Assembly: GCA_008933995.1 (NCBI GenBank)
Contig: WARS01000043.1
Span: forward strand, 844,501 to 908,500
DNA: 64,000 nt
Origin: Datnioides undecimradiatus
Lineage: Eukaryota; Chordata; Actinopteri; Lobotiformes; Datnioididae
Direction of reading: 5' to 3'
Made by a program: the position numbers and the translations under genes. The notes beneath the pieces are model-generated. The model was given only the letters and a program-made list of their open reading frames with translations. It was not told where the DNA came from and searched no databases. Positions within the stretch are counted from its first letter, which is position 1; every line of letters begins with the position of its first letter. Of this stretch, positions 22,234 through 34,790 are shown in pieces.

Positions 22234-24999
22234 GAGGTTTTTATACAAACATGACCCTTTTGTTGGTTCAGAGGAGGACAAGCCCTCTCTAGTCTTATTG
22301 CTCGCACGCCAACATTTTGCTTAGTATGCTCTCAACCTTTGTGGCTCCACAGGGGGCTGGGACATCATAAACAACTCACTGTGCACACACGGCTTTCTAA
22401 ATACAAATCATTATACTCTCTCATGTAGTTTGTAATTTGGTAAGGGGATTCATAACGTTGTGAGGAGAATATTCCCCGGTGGAGACATAAACACCAACAA
22501 TAATCTGTGACCAGTGCATATTTATTGGCTAGATCCATAAATATTAATGAATACGTCACTTTACAGCTGCAAAATGTTGGTTTTAAGTGTCTAAAGGAGT
22601 CGTCAAAAGCTCAAAATACCCAAAAGGAGAGCAATCAAACATCCCATTAGGTCTGACTCAAGTGACATTTCTATTATTTCTCATCACTATTTTCATCTGA
22701 ACATAACATAAGGTGCAAAGCTGAATCCAAATGAAACAACTGAATATAGCAGCGGGTTGGTCGGCAGATCATTACTGATTCATTTTGATAATCGTTTATT
22801 TGTTTATGCCACTTATCAGGCATGTCCTCAACGTACAGCATCTCACGGTGATGACTTCCTGTTCTGTTTTTATCATCGTGAACTGAACACCAATTCATCT
22901 TTTGGGCTTTTGTAACTAGAAATTAATTAGGAGGTTGAACAAAGTCGTCACCTTCTTCGGAGGCACAGGCTCAAACCGTGCCGCTCTGCTCTCTATACCG
23001 AGGTGTAACTGATACACCCTAAATTACGCTGCCATTCAACATCAGAACACCATAATCAAGCCTGAAGGTGTGGATAAATACTGCCACAGTGGTTTGTAAA
23101 ACTGAAATATACAGAATAACAAGTAAAGAATTAATTATTTGAATTACACTTTCTGTAAAGAGACTTATTTATTTATTTATTCCTTTATTTCCCCCTCAGG
23201 AAACAGATACCTGTCGGTGGAGCTTCATCGGAGATACATTGGAGGACGCACAGCTCCTCTCTCCGGTTTGGTCTCTACAAGTGCAGTAACAAACCCTCCT
23301 CACTAAACAGCAAAAAGCAAACAGGAGAGCGCAAATATATCGTTGCTCTCTGTAAACATTAAGACAAATACAAAGGCAGACAAACACAGAGTTGAGCAAA
23401 CCGGGTATGACAACAAACAAGTTGGCCAAATAATGTCAAATACAGAGCAAAAGAAATAAAGGGCAGGGAACAAACAAGGGTGAGCCACACGAGCCGGAGA
23501 GCGGGCTTCAATTTTTATTCTGCACAGCCACTAATGCAAATAATGTGTCTCATACAAATTCCAGACGTATAAGCGCGGGGAAATGGAGGAAATAAATAAA
23601 TAAATGTGGGAATAAATTGAGAACGGGGCAAAGGCACAGAAAAACTTCAAATGAGGGAAGAACTGAGGAAAAACGGGAGCACACATATCTGGAGTCGGGA
23701 TAGATTAGTGTAAACATGGTCTTCTTTTTTTTTTCCCTAAGAATACCTAATCACATCATTGTGTCCTTTCACCAGTGGCGCTTTGTTTCCCCAGAAGAGA
23801 AGGGATCTCTAGAGCTGAAATTACTTAATTTTTTATTTGACTTTTCATCCTATATGCAACTACAAGTAGAATAAATATTAAAGAGCATGCTTTTGTCATC
23901 TGAAATATACCATCTTTGAGCAATAAGGGCAAGTGAATATTATATTATGACAACGTCTTATCAACGATATTATTATTTGATTGGTTTGAAAATATATTTA
24001 TATATATTTTACATGTTATTCAAAAACAATACATTTGTATTATCTTGTGCAGCTAACATAAAAGATGCTAAATGCTAGAAAATAAGATTTCACCGGTTTC
24101 AGCAAATGGAAACAGGGGGTGCACAGGTAGTAGATGGGCATCGTGATGGCCGTGATCTAGGTGATGGATACTAGCGTTTTCAATCACAGGGGGTGGGACC
24201 CCCTGGAAGGATGAATCAAAGGGTTTGTGAGATGAAAGCAACAGAAAGAGGGCGAGGGATAGTTGGCTGCACAAAAACGTTTTACCTTGATTGGTAACAA
24301 GAGGTGCTGAATAGACATGTCTACATTTAAAAGGGGCCATGAAACAACAGTATATAGGGACCTACTGGTGAAGTTGATAGATGGTGGAAACACTGACTGA
24401 GCTTGTAAAAGACACTGGTGAGGGATTTAAAGCCTGAACCGTTTAGACTGTGCACAGCCTACATGTCTGTGCAAAGGGGGGGAAATGCATTGCACATATA
24501 GTAGTATTGCATAAGCCGAGCCATCATCCCACCCGAGATGGCTTCAAAGTCAAAGATGCCTTGAAAAATATGTACATTGAACACCTAAGCAACACTTCCC
24601 ACTCGTCCGCCCTGCACCTCCCAGCAGTGGTTGACATGGAGACACACATTCTACCTCAGCAGCCTCATTGCACAGATGGATTTCCACACGTTCTCCTTCA
24701 AAATGAGAGCAGGAGAGCTCCCACTGTTTCCACAATCCTGGCATATAATCTTATATAATCTTTGCAAGCACTGATCATGACATATATGATGTATTTCTAA
24801 GTGATCTCTCTTGCATGAATAATATCCAGTGCAGCTTTAAAATGCTACTCGTGGAATAAGCAAAAACCAGGAACATTCTGATTTTATAAGGGGATAGTGT
24901 TGACATCGCAGCAATGTATACTCCTGTACCGCCTTCCCTTTATTCCAGTAATTGTTGAAACCAGATGAGGCGCGTATTTATAGCAAAACTAAAAAGAAA
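22234..24999. other. Intergenic DNA
   Basis: Mostly AT-leaning unique sequence. The octamer ATGCAAAT occurs at 23534-23541. AAAATATATTTATATATATTTT near 23989-24010 can fold on itself. (TTTA)n lies near 23163-23180 and (AATA)n near 23589-23605. Frames of 60-100 codons at 24068-24758 overlap antiparallel and look random. Confidence 0.45.
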
Positions 25000-25360
25000 A
25001 TCAATGTGGTGAATAGAGCCATCTCTTTCATTTATAAACTCCCCATGTAGTCCTGTCTGTAGAACAATTTGTCACCACCAAATGCCTCTGTAGCACCTAT
25101 CAATAAACCATCCGTTGTCACATGCTGTGCCATGTTATTAAGACCCATCTTCATGGTAATCTTTCAAAGACATCATTGATGGGGGTGCTCTGTATTTCTT
25201 TACAGTCTGGCCTGTGGGAGACATCCTACGGCGAATGAGAGAAAGCTCTCCCACCTCACTCTAAATCTCTTCCTTGTGCCCGAGATAAGAGTAGAATTGA
25301 GTTATTGAGCAGACAGTTTAAGATATAAGCTCTCGCTAAAGGGGCGCTCAAAAGAGTCAC
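25000..25360. promoter_or_regulatory. Candidate conserved non-coding block with TCF/LEF-type site
   Basis: ATCTTTCAAAGA near 25159-25170 is an inverted TCF/LEF consensus (CTTTGAA). CCTATCAATAAACCATC near 25096-25112 holds a HOX-type CAATAAA. Repeat-poor and unusually even in composition. It also contains a good splice acceptor, TATTTCTTTACAG, ending at 25205, followed by a short open frame to TAA at 25262. A terminal exon of an unknown gene is a weak alternative. Confidence 0.3.
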
Positions 25361-26823
25361 AATAAGAAGAGACTGAATGTTTTTTTCTTTACAAGGGGGC
25401 TCATCTCATCCTCACCGTTTGTCTACTGCAGTGCTCTGATTAACCCTGGGTGAAAAGGCCAGAGCAGGGGATAGAGGCACGCACCATAGTACTGCACTTA
25501 GAAAGAAGTAACGCCAAGGTTATGACGTGAAGTCCTGAGTTTATTCCCAAAATGCAGCGCAACCATTTCATTCTTCATTTGCCTGGCACCTTGTTCATGC
25601 CCCCATTAGCTACAGAACATTTATGCACGGGCCCTATAAAATAATGTAAACACCTCACGGGATAGGTCATTAAACAGCCTTAATCACAGTTACAAACACC
25701 GCTTCAAAGGTGGGTCATATTTGGTTAAACGCCTATTAGCAGTGCTTGTCAGTGATAAAGAAGGGTTGTCAGTCAGTCAGCTGCCTCAGAAATCAGGCTC
25801 AGTATTGGCTAATACTGTTAAATGAATATATTTTAAATGTTTTTTTATTTTCTCTGTTAATCGATTGATTGATCAAATGTCAAATGAAAAAGTAAGAGCC
25901 CCTCCAAAAAACCCCAAAAACCTTCAAATTGCTAGTTTTGTCAAATTAACCAGCATGACACCAGGATGACAACCAGTATTTACTCTCATTTGAGTTTTTG
26001 GGGCGTTTTTGTTTAAAAAATGTTGTTATGCAGTTATTAAAATGACGATAAATCCAGTTTTGTTTATAGAATCTATTTATTCAACACTACAGCTTATGTA
26101 AAACTACAACTATAGACTAAAGAAAGTTTATTTAGCCCGTTTAAAGATTCGGTAAAATGCACAGTATGGTAGACTTTTCATAATCCGTGCTGCACTCTCT
26201 TTCTGCGCTGAACGTCCTGTTGACCTTGCTCAATATCAATGAACAGTGACAGTCTTGTCAGTGCCTATTTCAACCAAAGTCACAGTGACAAATATCTCTA
26301 CATTTATTGGTCATGATGGTTGACTGGATCCTGATTTGAAACAGTATAGAATACAAATTAGATATTCAGCGGCGCTGTTTGCATTTTATAAACTAATCCG
26401 ACTGGACTATATTTAAACAGTAGATGACATAGTGAGGATTTTATAAATTACTCTAGTGAAGTAGCGCAGAATAGTCATCGTAACAGTATGGCCTCTGTTT
26501 TATCATTTTCTGTTTAATCCTATGTGGATAAAAATCGCTGCTTTTTAGCTTCATTTCCAGCAGCAATGCCATCCTCGATTAAGAAACCTTTGTACAAGAT
26601 GTCAAGTAATGAACTAACACGGTCATTAGATGAGAATTTAATTGTGTGTACAATCAAGAGGCGGAGGCAACAAAAGGTCTAGTTGGTACTCCAGTCACTC
26701 GCAGGCACAAGGTAATAGCAGCCTAAATGTACTGACTTCCAAAAAAAGGAAAAAAAGGCTACAAAGAAGAGGTTAAGCACATCTGAAATTCACAGATGGA
26801 TCCAACAATGGAAAGAGGTTGGG

Positions 26824-26839
26824 AAAAAAAAAAAAAAAA
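26824..26839. repeat. Poly(A), 16 nt
   Basis: An uninterrupted A run just upstream of the (AG)n tract. Confidence 0.95.
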
Positions 26840-26867
26840 TGGGCACACGAATCACATTTAGCCAAAA

Positions 26868-26888
26868 AGAGAGAGAGAGAGAGAGAGA
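26868..26888. repeat. (AG)n microsatellite
   Basis: About ten uninterrupted AG units, ending in an A run. Confidence 0.95.
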
Positions 26889-27292
26889 AAAAAGCCCTGG
26901 CAGGTGTGAAAACAGCCTTCTGTAGTGAGGATGAAGAGGACAGAGCGGGGTGATGCTGGCTCCGGTAGATGGGTTATGCCTTGAAGTGTTACAGTCAAAG
27001 CGTGATGGAAACTCACATCCACCTTTTTCACCATCCATAAACATGAATGTGCAGAGAGAAATTCAGATCACAGCTTGTGTTTTAGGATTATTAGGCGCGC
27101 GTGAAGTGGAAACTTTTCCCCCCCTCTAGCGTTTCCAAGTGGTATTATTGATGGCACTGCCGTTACAAAGGCAACCAGGTCTCCACCTCGTTGTTTTCTC
27201 TTTTAATCAGAACCTAGCAATTATACAACACGGCGTCCGCTGCGTGTTTCCAGGAAGAAACCATCAACATCACTTTGGAAATAAGAGAAAAG

Positions 27293-27308
27293 AAAAAAAA
27301 AAAAAAAA
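27293..27308. repeat. Poly(A), 16 nt
   Basis: An uninterrupted A run after AGAAAAG. No retroposon body was recognised upstream. Confidence 0.95.
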
Positions 27309-28931
27309 GCCACGTTCACTGAAGAGGTAAAGTGAAATTGTCATAATTTGACGTGGTGTAATGACATAGTTTGAGTATTGCCTCGTGCAAACATGTAACT
27401 ACAGCCGGGGTTTGGCGTTGAGGTGGAGGACGGAGAAGAAGAAAACATAAAAAGAAAAAACGACTTTTTCATTCATGTAGTTTATGATGGAGACGTGGGA
27501 GCAGGAGGAGGAGCTTTCCGCAGGAGATTGTACCTGCTGTCAGACAGAAGCGTGCACTGACAACGAAGGGAATGTGGAAACAAACCAAACGTTGACGGTG
27601 TCATTAGCGTGCAGCCATTTAATTCTGTTAAATGTTGACGATAAGTTAACGCAGAAAACGTCTACTGCCGGTTTAAACCTGACAGGAAAGAGGTTGTTCA
27701 CCCGCCGGGCTGGTCATTAATCTAAATGCGTCCTAAAGACTGAGGGCAAGTATAATGGATATATAGTTTCTTGCTCTGCATACATTATCAAAAATGGCTA
27801 AAACCTTAAACAAGTGGCTCCACTGGGTAAAGTTTAAAACGATTATACACTGAAGGGTCCTGAGGCAGATTGATGTTTTAGTTACACAAGCACTCTTGGT
27901 TGGAGAGCTGCTCTGGAGCCATTACAATTTTGGTGACATTTCATTGAAGAGAGCCAAAGAACATCCGTGTTTCTGTTTAACGGGTGACAAAAGTCCAGTG
28001 AGAAAGGTTAAAAATATACGATCACGAGCCCGGCAAGACACTTTGTCATCGGTCGCTGTCATTGATACCAACCATCCATTACGTTTCTGCAATTCTTGCG
28101 CGCAGCTTGACAAATGATAAAAGGCAAACTAAAGAAAAACTCAAAATTGCATCAAACTGAAAGGCCAGATATTGCCAGACAGCTTGCAGGACTTCAGCCA
28201 GTGTAATTTTACCAACGTAAAGCCAAAACTTACACAGTGCTTCCATAATTTTGATGGGGTTCCTTCTGTTATCCTCAAAAATCTATTTAAAACAGCAACT
28301 ACATACGTGTTTAAGCGTGATCTTACATTCTATAGTTAATACTGTAATTATAATAAAATCACTTCTGTTCTTCAGTACTATTATTCTTTCCGAGTTTCCA
28401 AAAAGGGAGGAACATGGCAAATGAATGGGAGAAGTGGAAGAAGTCCCAACGGAACAAAGTAAATTAGCTGCGTGATTAAGACATTAAAGGGCCGTGTTTT
28501 CTCCAAGACAAGCAACAGCATCTAAAAGGTAGGAAATACATCAGTGGCTGAAGAAAAACATGAAGAGACAGGGAAAATGACGCAGGTATGATCATGTCTG
28601 TTCCTAAAACTACTCATAAACTTTAATTAGTCTACACCACTGAAAGGAAAAGAAAAGAAAAATACTGCTGATAACAAGACAGAAGGTGTTTTTTTTGTTG
28701 CTCACAAGATGAAAGAAGAGAACATTTGAGGTACATTCCTTTAATAAATCGCAGGAACAGTGAGAGAAAATTTGAAATGCATTTACTTTTGAAACTTTGT
28801 ACCTTCTTTCCTCCGCTAAATGTGTATCTGTGCATCCACAGGCTTTGAAAAATCTCGTCGCTCTGGTGAGATGTAATGCAAGGAAGCTCCGTTACAACCT
28901 TCTATACCACACAGCGTGAATTAGTGCACCC

Positions 28932-28998
28932 ATGGCAAGGGTCCGACTGCGCGACAAGGATAATCGTGCTGCTGAGCAGGCAAAGGAAGTGAAATCAG
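28932..28998 (+). other. Candidate first coding exon (weak)
   Basis: An ATG with G at +4 opens 22 codons that are rich in Arg, Lys, Glu and Asp (it starts MARVRLRDKDNRAAEQ). The frame ends at TCAG|GTGAGA, a strong donor. The charged composition looks more protein-like than most frames in the window. No promoter or downstream acceptor partner could be identified, and I recognise no family. It may be chance. Confidence 0.15.
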
Positions 28999-29496
28999 GT
29001 GAGAATTTGTTAAAAACACACTACTGTGACTTCATTCCTTATAGAAATAAGACCATAATATCTTTTGTGCATGAGTTGTGAACAAATAAACAACAACAAC
29101 AAAAAAAAAACAACAGCACGGCAAAATATCGCACGAGCTGCCACACTAAGCCGGTTTCATTAAACTTAACATAGGTTTCTCTTGCATAACCAGCCTCACG
29201 GCGCTTGTTATGTGGTCTTTCAGCTTCATGAATGTTCCAATCAAGGTATGATTGCATTCGCATTGTAGAGGGGTGTAATTTGTAATAAATAGCCGGTCGC
29301 GTGCAACATTGACAGCTCCAGATGAAGCAGTTCAAGACAAGATGAAATTCTGGGTGCTGTCACACTGTGGCTATTCATGACGTTGACCTGGTGGTCATCA
29401 ACATTGAATTACATTGAATTGGTCGCTGTTTGCAATACCTGCTTATTATTTTTCTAAGTGCAGCGGTTTTGCAACAGTAAACTTGAAAACGAGCAG

Positions 29497-29510
29497 TTTT
29501 TTTTTTTTTT
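29497..29510. repeat. Poly(T), 14 nt
   Basis: An uninterrupted T run followed by ATATAAAA. Confidence 0.95.
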
Positions 29511-29557
29511 ATATAAAACCCACCAATAGCTACAATATGTAAACACAAACACAATGA

Positions 29558-29579
29558 GGGCTTGTGGGTGGGGCGGGGC
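29558..29579 (+). promoter_or_regulatory. G-quadruplex motif overlapping a perfect GC box
   Basis: GGG, CTTGT, GGG, T, GGGG, C, GGGG: four G runs with loops 5, 1 and 1. The last part, GGGGCGGGGC, is the textbook Sp/KLF binding site. An ATATAAAA word lies about 45 bases upstream. There is no coding frame or CpG island around it, so a promoter is possible but unproven. Confidence 0.4.
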
Positions 29580-30289
29580 TTATGTGTAAAATGCTATAAT
29601 GTATGTGGAAAGGCAAAACATCTCTACTGGAGTTCAGTGGCACACCCATACACAGGCGTGATTAGGACAAGCCATCTTGCAGACGAGCACCTATTAGTGA
29701 GTCTGGAGATCGTTAAAATGGTTATCACTTTAATTTGAACACAGCATTTTGTCCATTTCAGGTTCTTATTTGAACATATCTTTGGACTGGCCACTAGCCA
29801 GGATTTTACAGGTGTAGATTTAGTAGCTGGTCGCCATGGTTACCTCACATGAAAGTGAATTTGCACACCAAAAAGCCAGCTGCACCAGTTAAGCAAAAAA
29901 GAAAGCCTACTTACCGACCAATCTTGTTCATAAAATGACCTCAGATTACTTGGCACTGGAGTTGGAGTGAAGAAGAAGACCATGTGGAGTGATAAGAGTG
30001 TAAAAACGAAACGGGATACTTTGCCCAGCAGATACACTGTAGATGAACCGGCTATAACTGTGGTCAGATCCCCGGGGAGCTGTCCAAGGTCCTGAGGAGA
30101 ACACAACACAGAGCGGAGCTGTCCACGGCGCTCGCTGCTTTCCCCTGCTTCGGCTTTGCAACATTAGTCAGAACAGACAACTCCACAGACATCGCCGCTT
30201 TCAGACAGTCCTCACCCTGTTTTGTTTGTCTGCCACATCCCACTCACCATACCAGTCAAACTGTGCTTTGACAAGGATGTGCACAGAAT

Positions 30290-30620
30290 GCTTTGAAAAA
30301 TCCTAAAATCCCCCAGTCGATTATAATTGCATGCTACCAGCGCTCAGTGCTTTCGCCGACTGAACTGTGTCTGATATTTCCATCATTCCAGCGCACGGAA
30401 ATTTTATCAAACCGATTCATGAGCTTCTGTGGAACGTCACAGGAAAATGTGTACGATTACAATGACATTATAACAATGTATCATTATAACGTCAAGTCAT
30501 GTGCCGAGATGCCGCTGAGCGTGAAAGCTGCGCAGAGCGTACGCTGTTAACCGAAGCAGCTCCTCGGCTCCGCATACATATTCATAAACCCTGCCATCAG
30601 GAAAAAAATCACATTCACTT
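30290..30620. promoter_or_regulatory. Candidate conserved non-coding block
   Basis: Unique, CpG-retaining sequence with AACGTCACAGG, GACATTATAACAATG and TACATATTCATAAACC. The plus frame across 30293-30550 is open for 85 codons from a non-ATG start without domain features. Enhancer-like texture only. Confidence 0.25.
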
Positions 30621-31765
30621 AACGTCAACAAGTAAATATAAAGCCGTAAATATGCTCGAAACTCTTAAAGATTAGAGTTCTGAAGCTGGGGTGCTCTCTA
30701 TAGATGCACTCGCTGACTGTAAACATTACATAAGGACAAGGATTTATATATTAAATGTGTTGCAGCAATGATGTGCTTCAAAATCCTTCTGTCACACAGT
30801 TGGAGCGAGTACTTTTCTACATTATGTACTGGAAAGCAGCTCAGCACAGTCACACTCTTCCTCCTTATATTATTCAACAGCCTCACTGCAGACACCAGAT
30901 GCTGAAGGGATTCATTTTTCCAGTTCATATGTTGCCAGCACTCCTGCAGATTCAAACCAGCAACTCTCTGGTGAGGGCTCTGTTTTCCCTGTTTAAGTTT
31001 GACCGCTTGAAGATCTCCACACGTAGCAGGCCGCGAAGACGGCCACGCATGCTGGCGCCCAAAGCTCGACAGCACCGCTGTCTTTTGATGGGGAATTAAC
31101 CATGAAGACGTTGAGTCAAATTCATCCAAGAACAAGCACTGCTCTCATCCGTTCCGTTGCATCCGTGTACATGAATATGAGAATTCGCCCGCGCCATAAA
31201 GGCAGAATTATCTATGCAAGCCAGAAATTAGTTGAACATATATACAGTATTTACCATCGCTCATGCTTTCTGTGTGTGCTCCAGTGTTTCACGTTGGCAT
31301 TTCTGTGTGTCAAATTAATCTGAGAGTTCTATTTCCAGTCCCAGTGTTTATGCCAAAGGCAGTATTAAAAAAAGAGAATCTCAAGAGGGATTTACCATGG
31401 AAAAAGTCTTTAAAATAGATCTAAATACACTGATGTAATAGGCTCGGCTGTAAAGTCCAAGTATTCCATCAAATAATACTGGTTTTACTGGTATGAAAGT
31501 AATATATCTGAGGCAAATGGATTCTGGTTGCCTCTGCCCTTTCTCCATGTTAAATTTATGACACAGGTTGCTGTAATGATAGTGGGGAGATCAGTGTGAT
31601 TTCTGGGGTGTGCTGGGTTGGCAGTGGCAGCCAGAGTGGACCTCTGGTTACTATTCTCCACAGTGATGTGAGCGGTAGCCCTCTGCAACCTCATGGTAAT
31701 CATTTTTACAGCCCTTGCTTAATCAAAATGTCACATCCACTGTAGCAATATACAGCAGAGTTCTC
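30621..31765. other. Intergenic DNA with overlapping open frames
   Basis: A minus-strand frame (30698-31135, 145 codons from TTG) and a plus frame (30755-31099, 114 codons) overlap. The plus frame ends in an Arg-rich segment. Neither translation resembles a known family. The GC-richer centre near 31000-31085 keeps several CpGs. Confidence 0.35.
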
Positions 31766-32100
31766 TGCAAATTAAAAAGGAATTAGGCTGGCAGATGTGG
31801 CCTTAATGGCTTAATCATGCCTTTACGTTCGCAGAGCGCGGCCGCGGCTTGAATATTGTTTCGACTCCCACATCCAAGAGTAATGCCTAAAAAACAATTT
31901 GAAATGCAAATTTGGAGACAGCTGCTCTGGTTATGTTGAAACCAGCCCATGAAGCATCAGCTCCTGACAACAAGTCAGAATATGGAGCACGTCCTAATGC
32001 ATGAGGCCAGATAGTACATAAACACACCCATTAAATTCGGCAAAATCACCAGGCGCACAAGTTAAATACTCCATTCACAGCTGCAAACCCCCCACTGTAT
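31766..32100. promoter_or_regulatory. Candidate conserved enhancer with octamer, SOX and E-box words
   Basis: AACAAT at about 31894, the perfect octamer ATGCAAAT at 31904-31911 and CAGCTGCT about 10 bases later form a compact cluster of SOX, POU and bHLH-type sites. GGCTTAATCATG and CCTAATGCATGAGG flank it. Repeat-free. It resembles neural developmental enhancers; this is inference from motif grammar. Confidence 0.35.
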
Positions 32101-34729
32101 GCCATTCTGTGTCAATGCTCATGGTGAAAACAATATTACAATCTTGGGTGATATAGATGCAGATCCTATAAGGAAGGAAGCGCGGCAAGAGCAATACGTG
32201 GACGCTGTATTTTCAGGTTTCTGACTCTCGCCGTGTTTAAAAAAAAAAAAACAGAAACACCTTTAGCAGAGGTGAGAATTCAGAAATGAGTGCAATGGTG
32301 GGAAGGAGAGCTGTGCATTTTCTCTTTTGCTCCTTCTCTTCCTCTCCCGAGAGGCCGCGCTGACCTCCCCTGTCTTTCAACTCTCAGCTGCCCATATGCG
32401 GTGCGGCAGCATCGTCAAGGTTGGCGAACGCGGTCCTGAAAGATTTTTATCGTCACTCCCTCCTCCTCGCCGTACAAACGCCCCGGCGAGTGGATACTTC
32501 AGGAACGTGTCATCTCAGAATTTATTGACAATATTAGATATGTGAAACTCCAATGTAAGTGCACCATTTGTTGCCATTTCCAGTGCAAGAAGGCCGTATT
32601 GAACTGCTATTGTTACAGGAAAACATAGTGAATGAGATCTAATAACATCACCGTAGAAGGAATTCCATAATGGTATTGAATCTGCCATGCACACTCCTAT
32701 TCCCTTAATAATAATAAATATATATTTTTTTAAATATGAAAACATTTAGACTGAGATTTTTCCTGTGGTTTAGCTTTTCACCAAATATCAAACCCACTCT
32801 CAACTTAACTCTGCAACATTGCTAAAGGTTGGTCAGGGCAGTCATTTCCAAAGGCAAAGACCTGCTTTAAACACTCTTTTCTTTCTTCACTCAGTTCAAC
32901 TCTGCATGAGATTTCCATGCACTACTCTAGACGGTTCTACCTAAAGTATGTTTATCTATCCTCTCCACCACTACAGCCTTTTCCACTGAAAGTGTAATCC
33001 TGAGAATGAATGTAGAGAGACTAAATTAAGGGACCCAATTTGAAGCGGCACCACTTCACTGATAAGCTGTACCAGTGATCTGTGAGAGCACTCAGGGTCT
33101 GCTACATTATGACAATACAGAGGAATAAAGCAGATGAAAGAGAATAGCCTGGCAAGAGCAGAAATCAGATGGGCAGAGGGAGAGGAAAAAACAATCTAAA
33201 GTCTAATTGTGTTATGCCTCACGGCGGCGAGAGAGTTCAGAGAGACACATTTTCTTTCCACACGTCGTTCAGCACAGTCCCTTCCCCGACGCGATCACAT
33301 TAATTTCCAACCGGTGGCGGTCTTTCTTGCCACATCTTGCCTGGGTGCTTTTATTGAAAAAGTGACATGAAAGGCAAATAGTCCAAAAAAAAAATAAAAA
33401 AAACTTAACAAGACACTGGGTTTGACCAGGAATATGCAGCACTGGCATTTGAAGCCGGGCATTTAAGCATGTTGGCTAGATGTGTCTGACACCCTCCGAG
33501 TCACTCTGTGTCATCTCTGCCCTTTGGGAAGAAAATGTCACTTTGATGCCCATAAGCATTGGGAAGTGACGTAGAGGCTGGTGATTCACTTGAGTAAACT
33601 ATCTTTTTCCTTTTGTCCTGTTTGTTTTTTCTTAACAAAATGAGTAGTTGGGTGAGACATGCGTCCGAACGAGACAGGCCTGCTGATGAAGCAGACTGTA
33701 TCTCATCATTTTGTGATTCTTGTTTCCTGTTTTGGTCTCTATGCCCTCTGTAACTAGTTTGCTAAAAGCTACTTGAATTAGCCCAAGTTTCATGACTATC
33801 AGCAACCAAAGATCCTAAAAAAAGCAAATGCTAATTACTGAGGGTGAATTTCTTTCATTTTCACTGACTCAAAGTGATTTGATTCCCTATATAGATCATT
33901 AAATGACATCAAAACAATCATTTGTCACGATATCCTCGTACAACTTGTGCTGTTATCTGTCACGTCAGACCTCCGTAACTGCAGCAGATGTCTTCATTGG
34001 CAGAATATCACGAGCAAAACTCATTTAATGTGGCGTTTTGGTTTTTTTTTTATTTTTAAGAAAGATGAGGCAGCACGAGGTGGTCACACTGCGGTTAGTC
34101 AGGCTATTTGAGATGGATGTCCGAAAAGACAAGAAGGCCTATCTATGTTTATATTTTCCAAAAATAGAAAAACCCCAGTGAGCAGCAGCAGCACCACCAA
34201 AACCTTCTCTCTTTTTTCCCCTCCCCACTTGCTGCAGTGCCTTCTCCCAAAAACGAGGACATGGAGGACAAATCTGACCTGAATCATCTAATGCGCCACA
34301 GTTCTCACCATGCTAATTGCATGGTTGCTAAAATCTCTATCCGAACCCGTACCACACATTGTGGTGTGATAAATTCCAGGCCATGCAACGCTGAAAATCA
34401 GATTGAAGTGCAAGTTGAGGATACAAACGTGTTAATTATCTGTGATATATTATAAACTAGGGGTAATTGGGCTTTCACTGTCAGGGGACCTAAACCCTGG
34501 AACAGATGGCGCAGTGACATCAGGCCTGCAAACTCCAGTCGGGTGAAAAAGGTGACAGTTGTAAGGAAAGGGCCAAACTTCACATTGATATGCACTGCCT
34601 TCAGTGTTTCTGCTGCTGCTGAAGCTGAAGCAGTTTAATAACACAACTCAATAAATCTATGTTTTTTAAATTGTACATTAAATTACACAAAAATATGTTT
34701 GCCAACAGTGTTAATGCAGGTGATTTTCT
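32101..34729. other. Intergenic DNA
   Basis: Contains A13 at 32239-32251, (A)nT(A)n near 33387-33402, and a T-run near 34048-34056. The stretch 33840-33960 (TTTCATTTTCACTGACTC, CCCTATATAGATCATTAAATG) looks enhancer-like but was too uncertain to call separately. No gene recognised. Confidence 0.45.
32239..32251. repeat. Poly(A), 13 nt
   Basis: An uninterrupted A run followed by CAGAAACACC. Confidence 0.95.
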
Positions 34730-34754
34730 AAAAAAAAAAAAAAAAAAAAAAAAA
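34730..34754. repeat. Poly(A), 25 nt
   Basis: The longest homopolymer of the window. It directly precedes the CpG-retaining block and could be the tail of a retroposed sequence lying to its left. No SINE or LINE body and no flanking duplication is visible. Confidence 0.95.
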
Positions 34755-34790
34755 TTGTATTATATCTAAAAATTAGCTTGTAAGAGCTAT

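Larger units (their letters stand above)
25361..28900. other. Intergenic DNA with A-rich and GA repeats
   Basis: Contains poly(A) at 26824-26839 and 27293-27308, (AG)n at 26868-26888 and the PBX/HOX-type word TGATTGAT at 25866-25873. The stretch 27480-27720 carries a 78-codon plus frame with a true ATG (MMETWEQEEE...) that is acidic at its start and otherwise featureless. I do not recognise it. Confidence 0.4.
29000..30285. other. Intergenic DNA with a GC box
   Basis: (CAA)n and poly(A) occur near 29090-29111, T14 at 29497-29510, and a GC-rich spot at 29558-29579. Beyond 29820 the sequence is unique and of higher GC content, including CCATGGTTACC near 29834. The minus-strand frames (72 and 89 codons) are unremarkable. 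Confidence 0.45.

Noticed and set aside
30698-31135. 145-codon minus-strand frame
   Set aside because: Starts at TTG, no ATG near the start, no domain; a frame of this length is expected about once by chance in a window this size.
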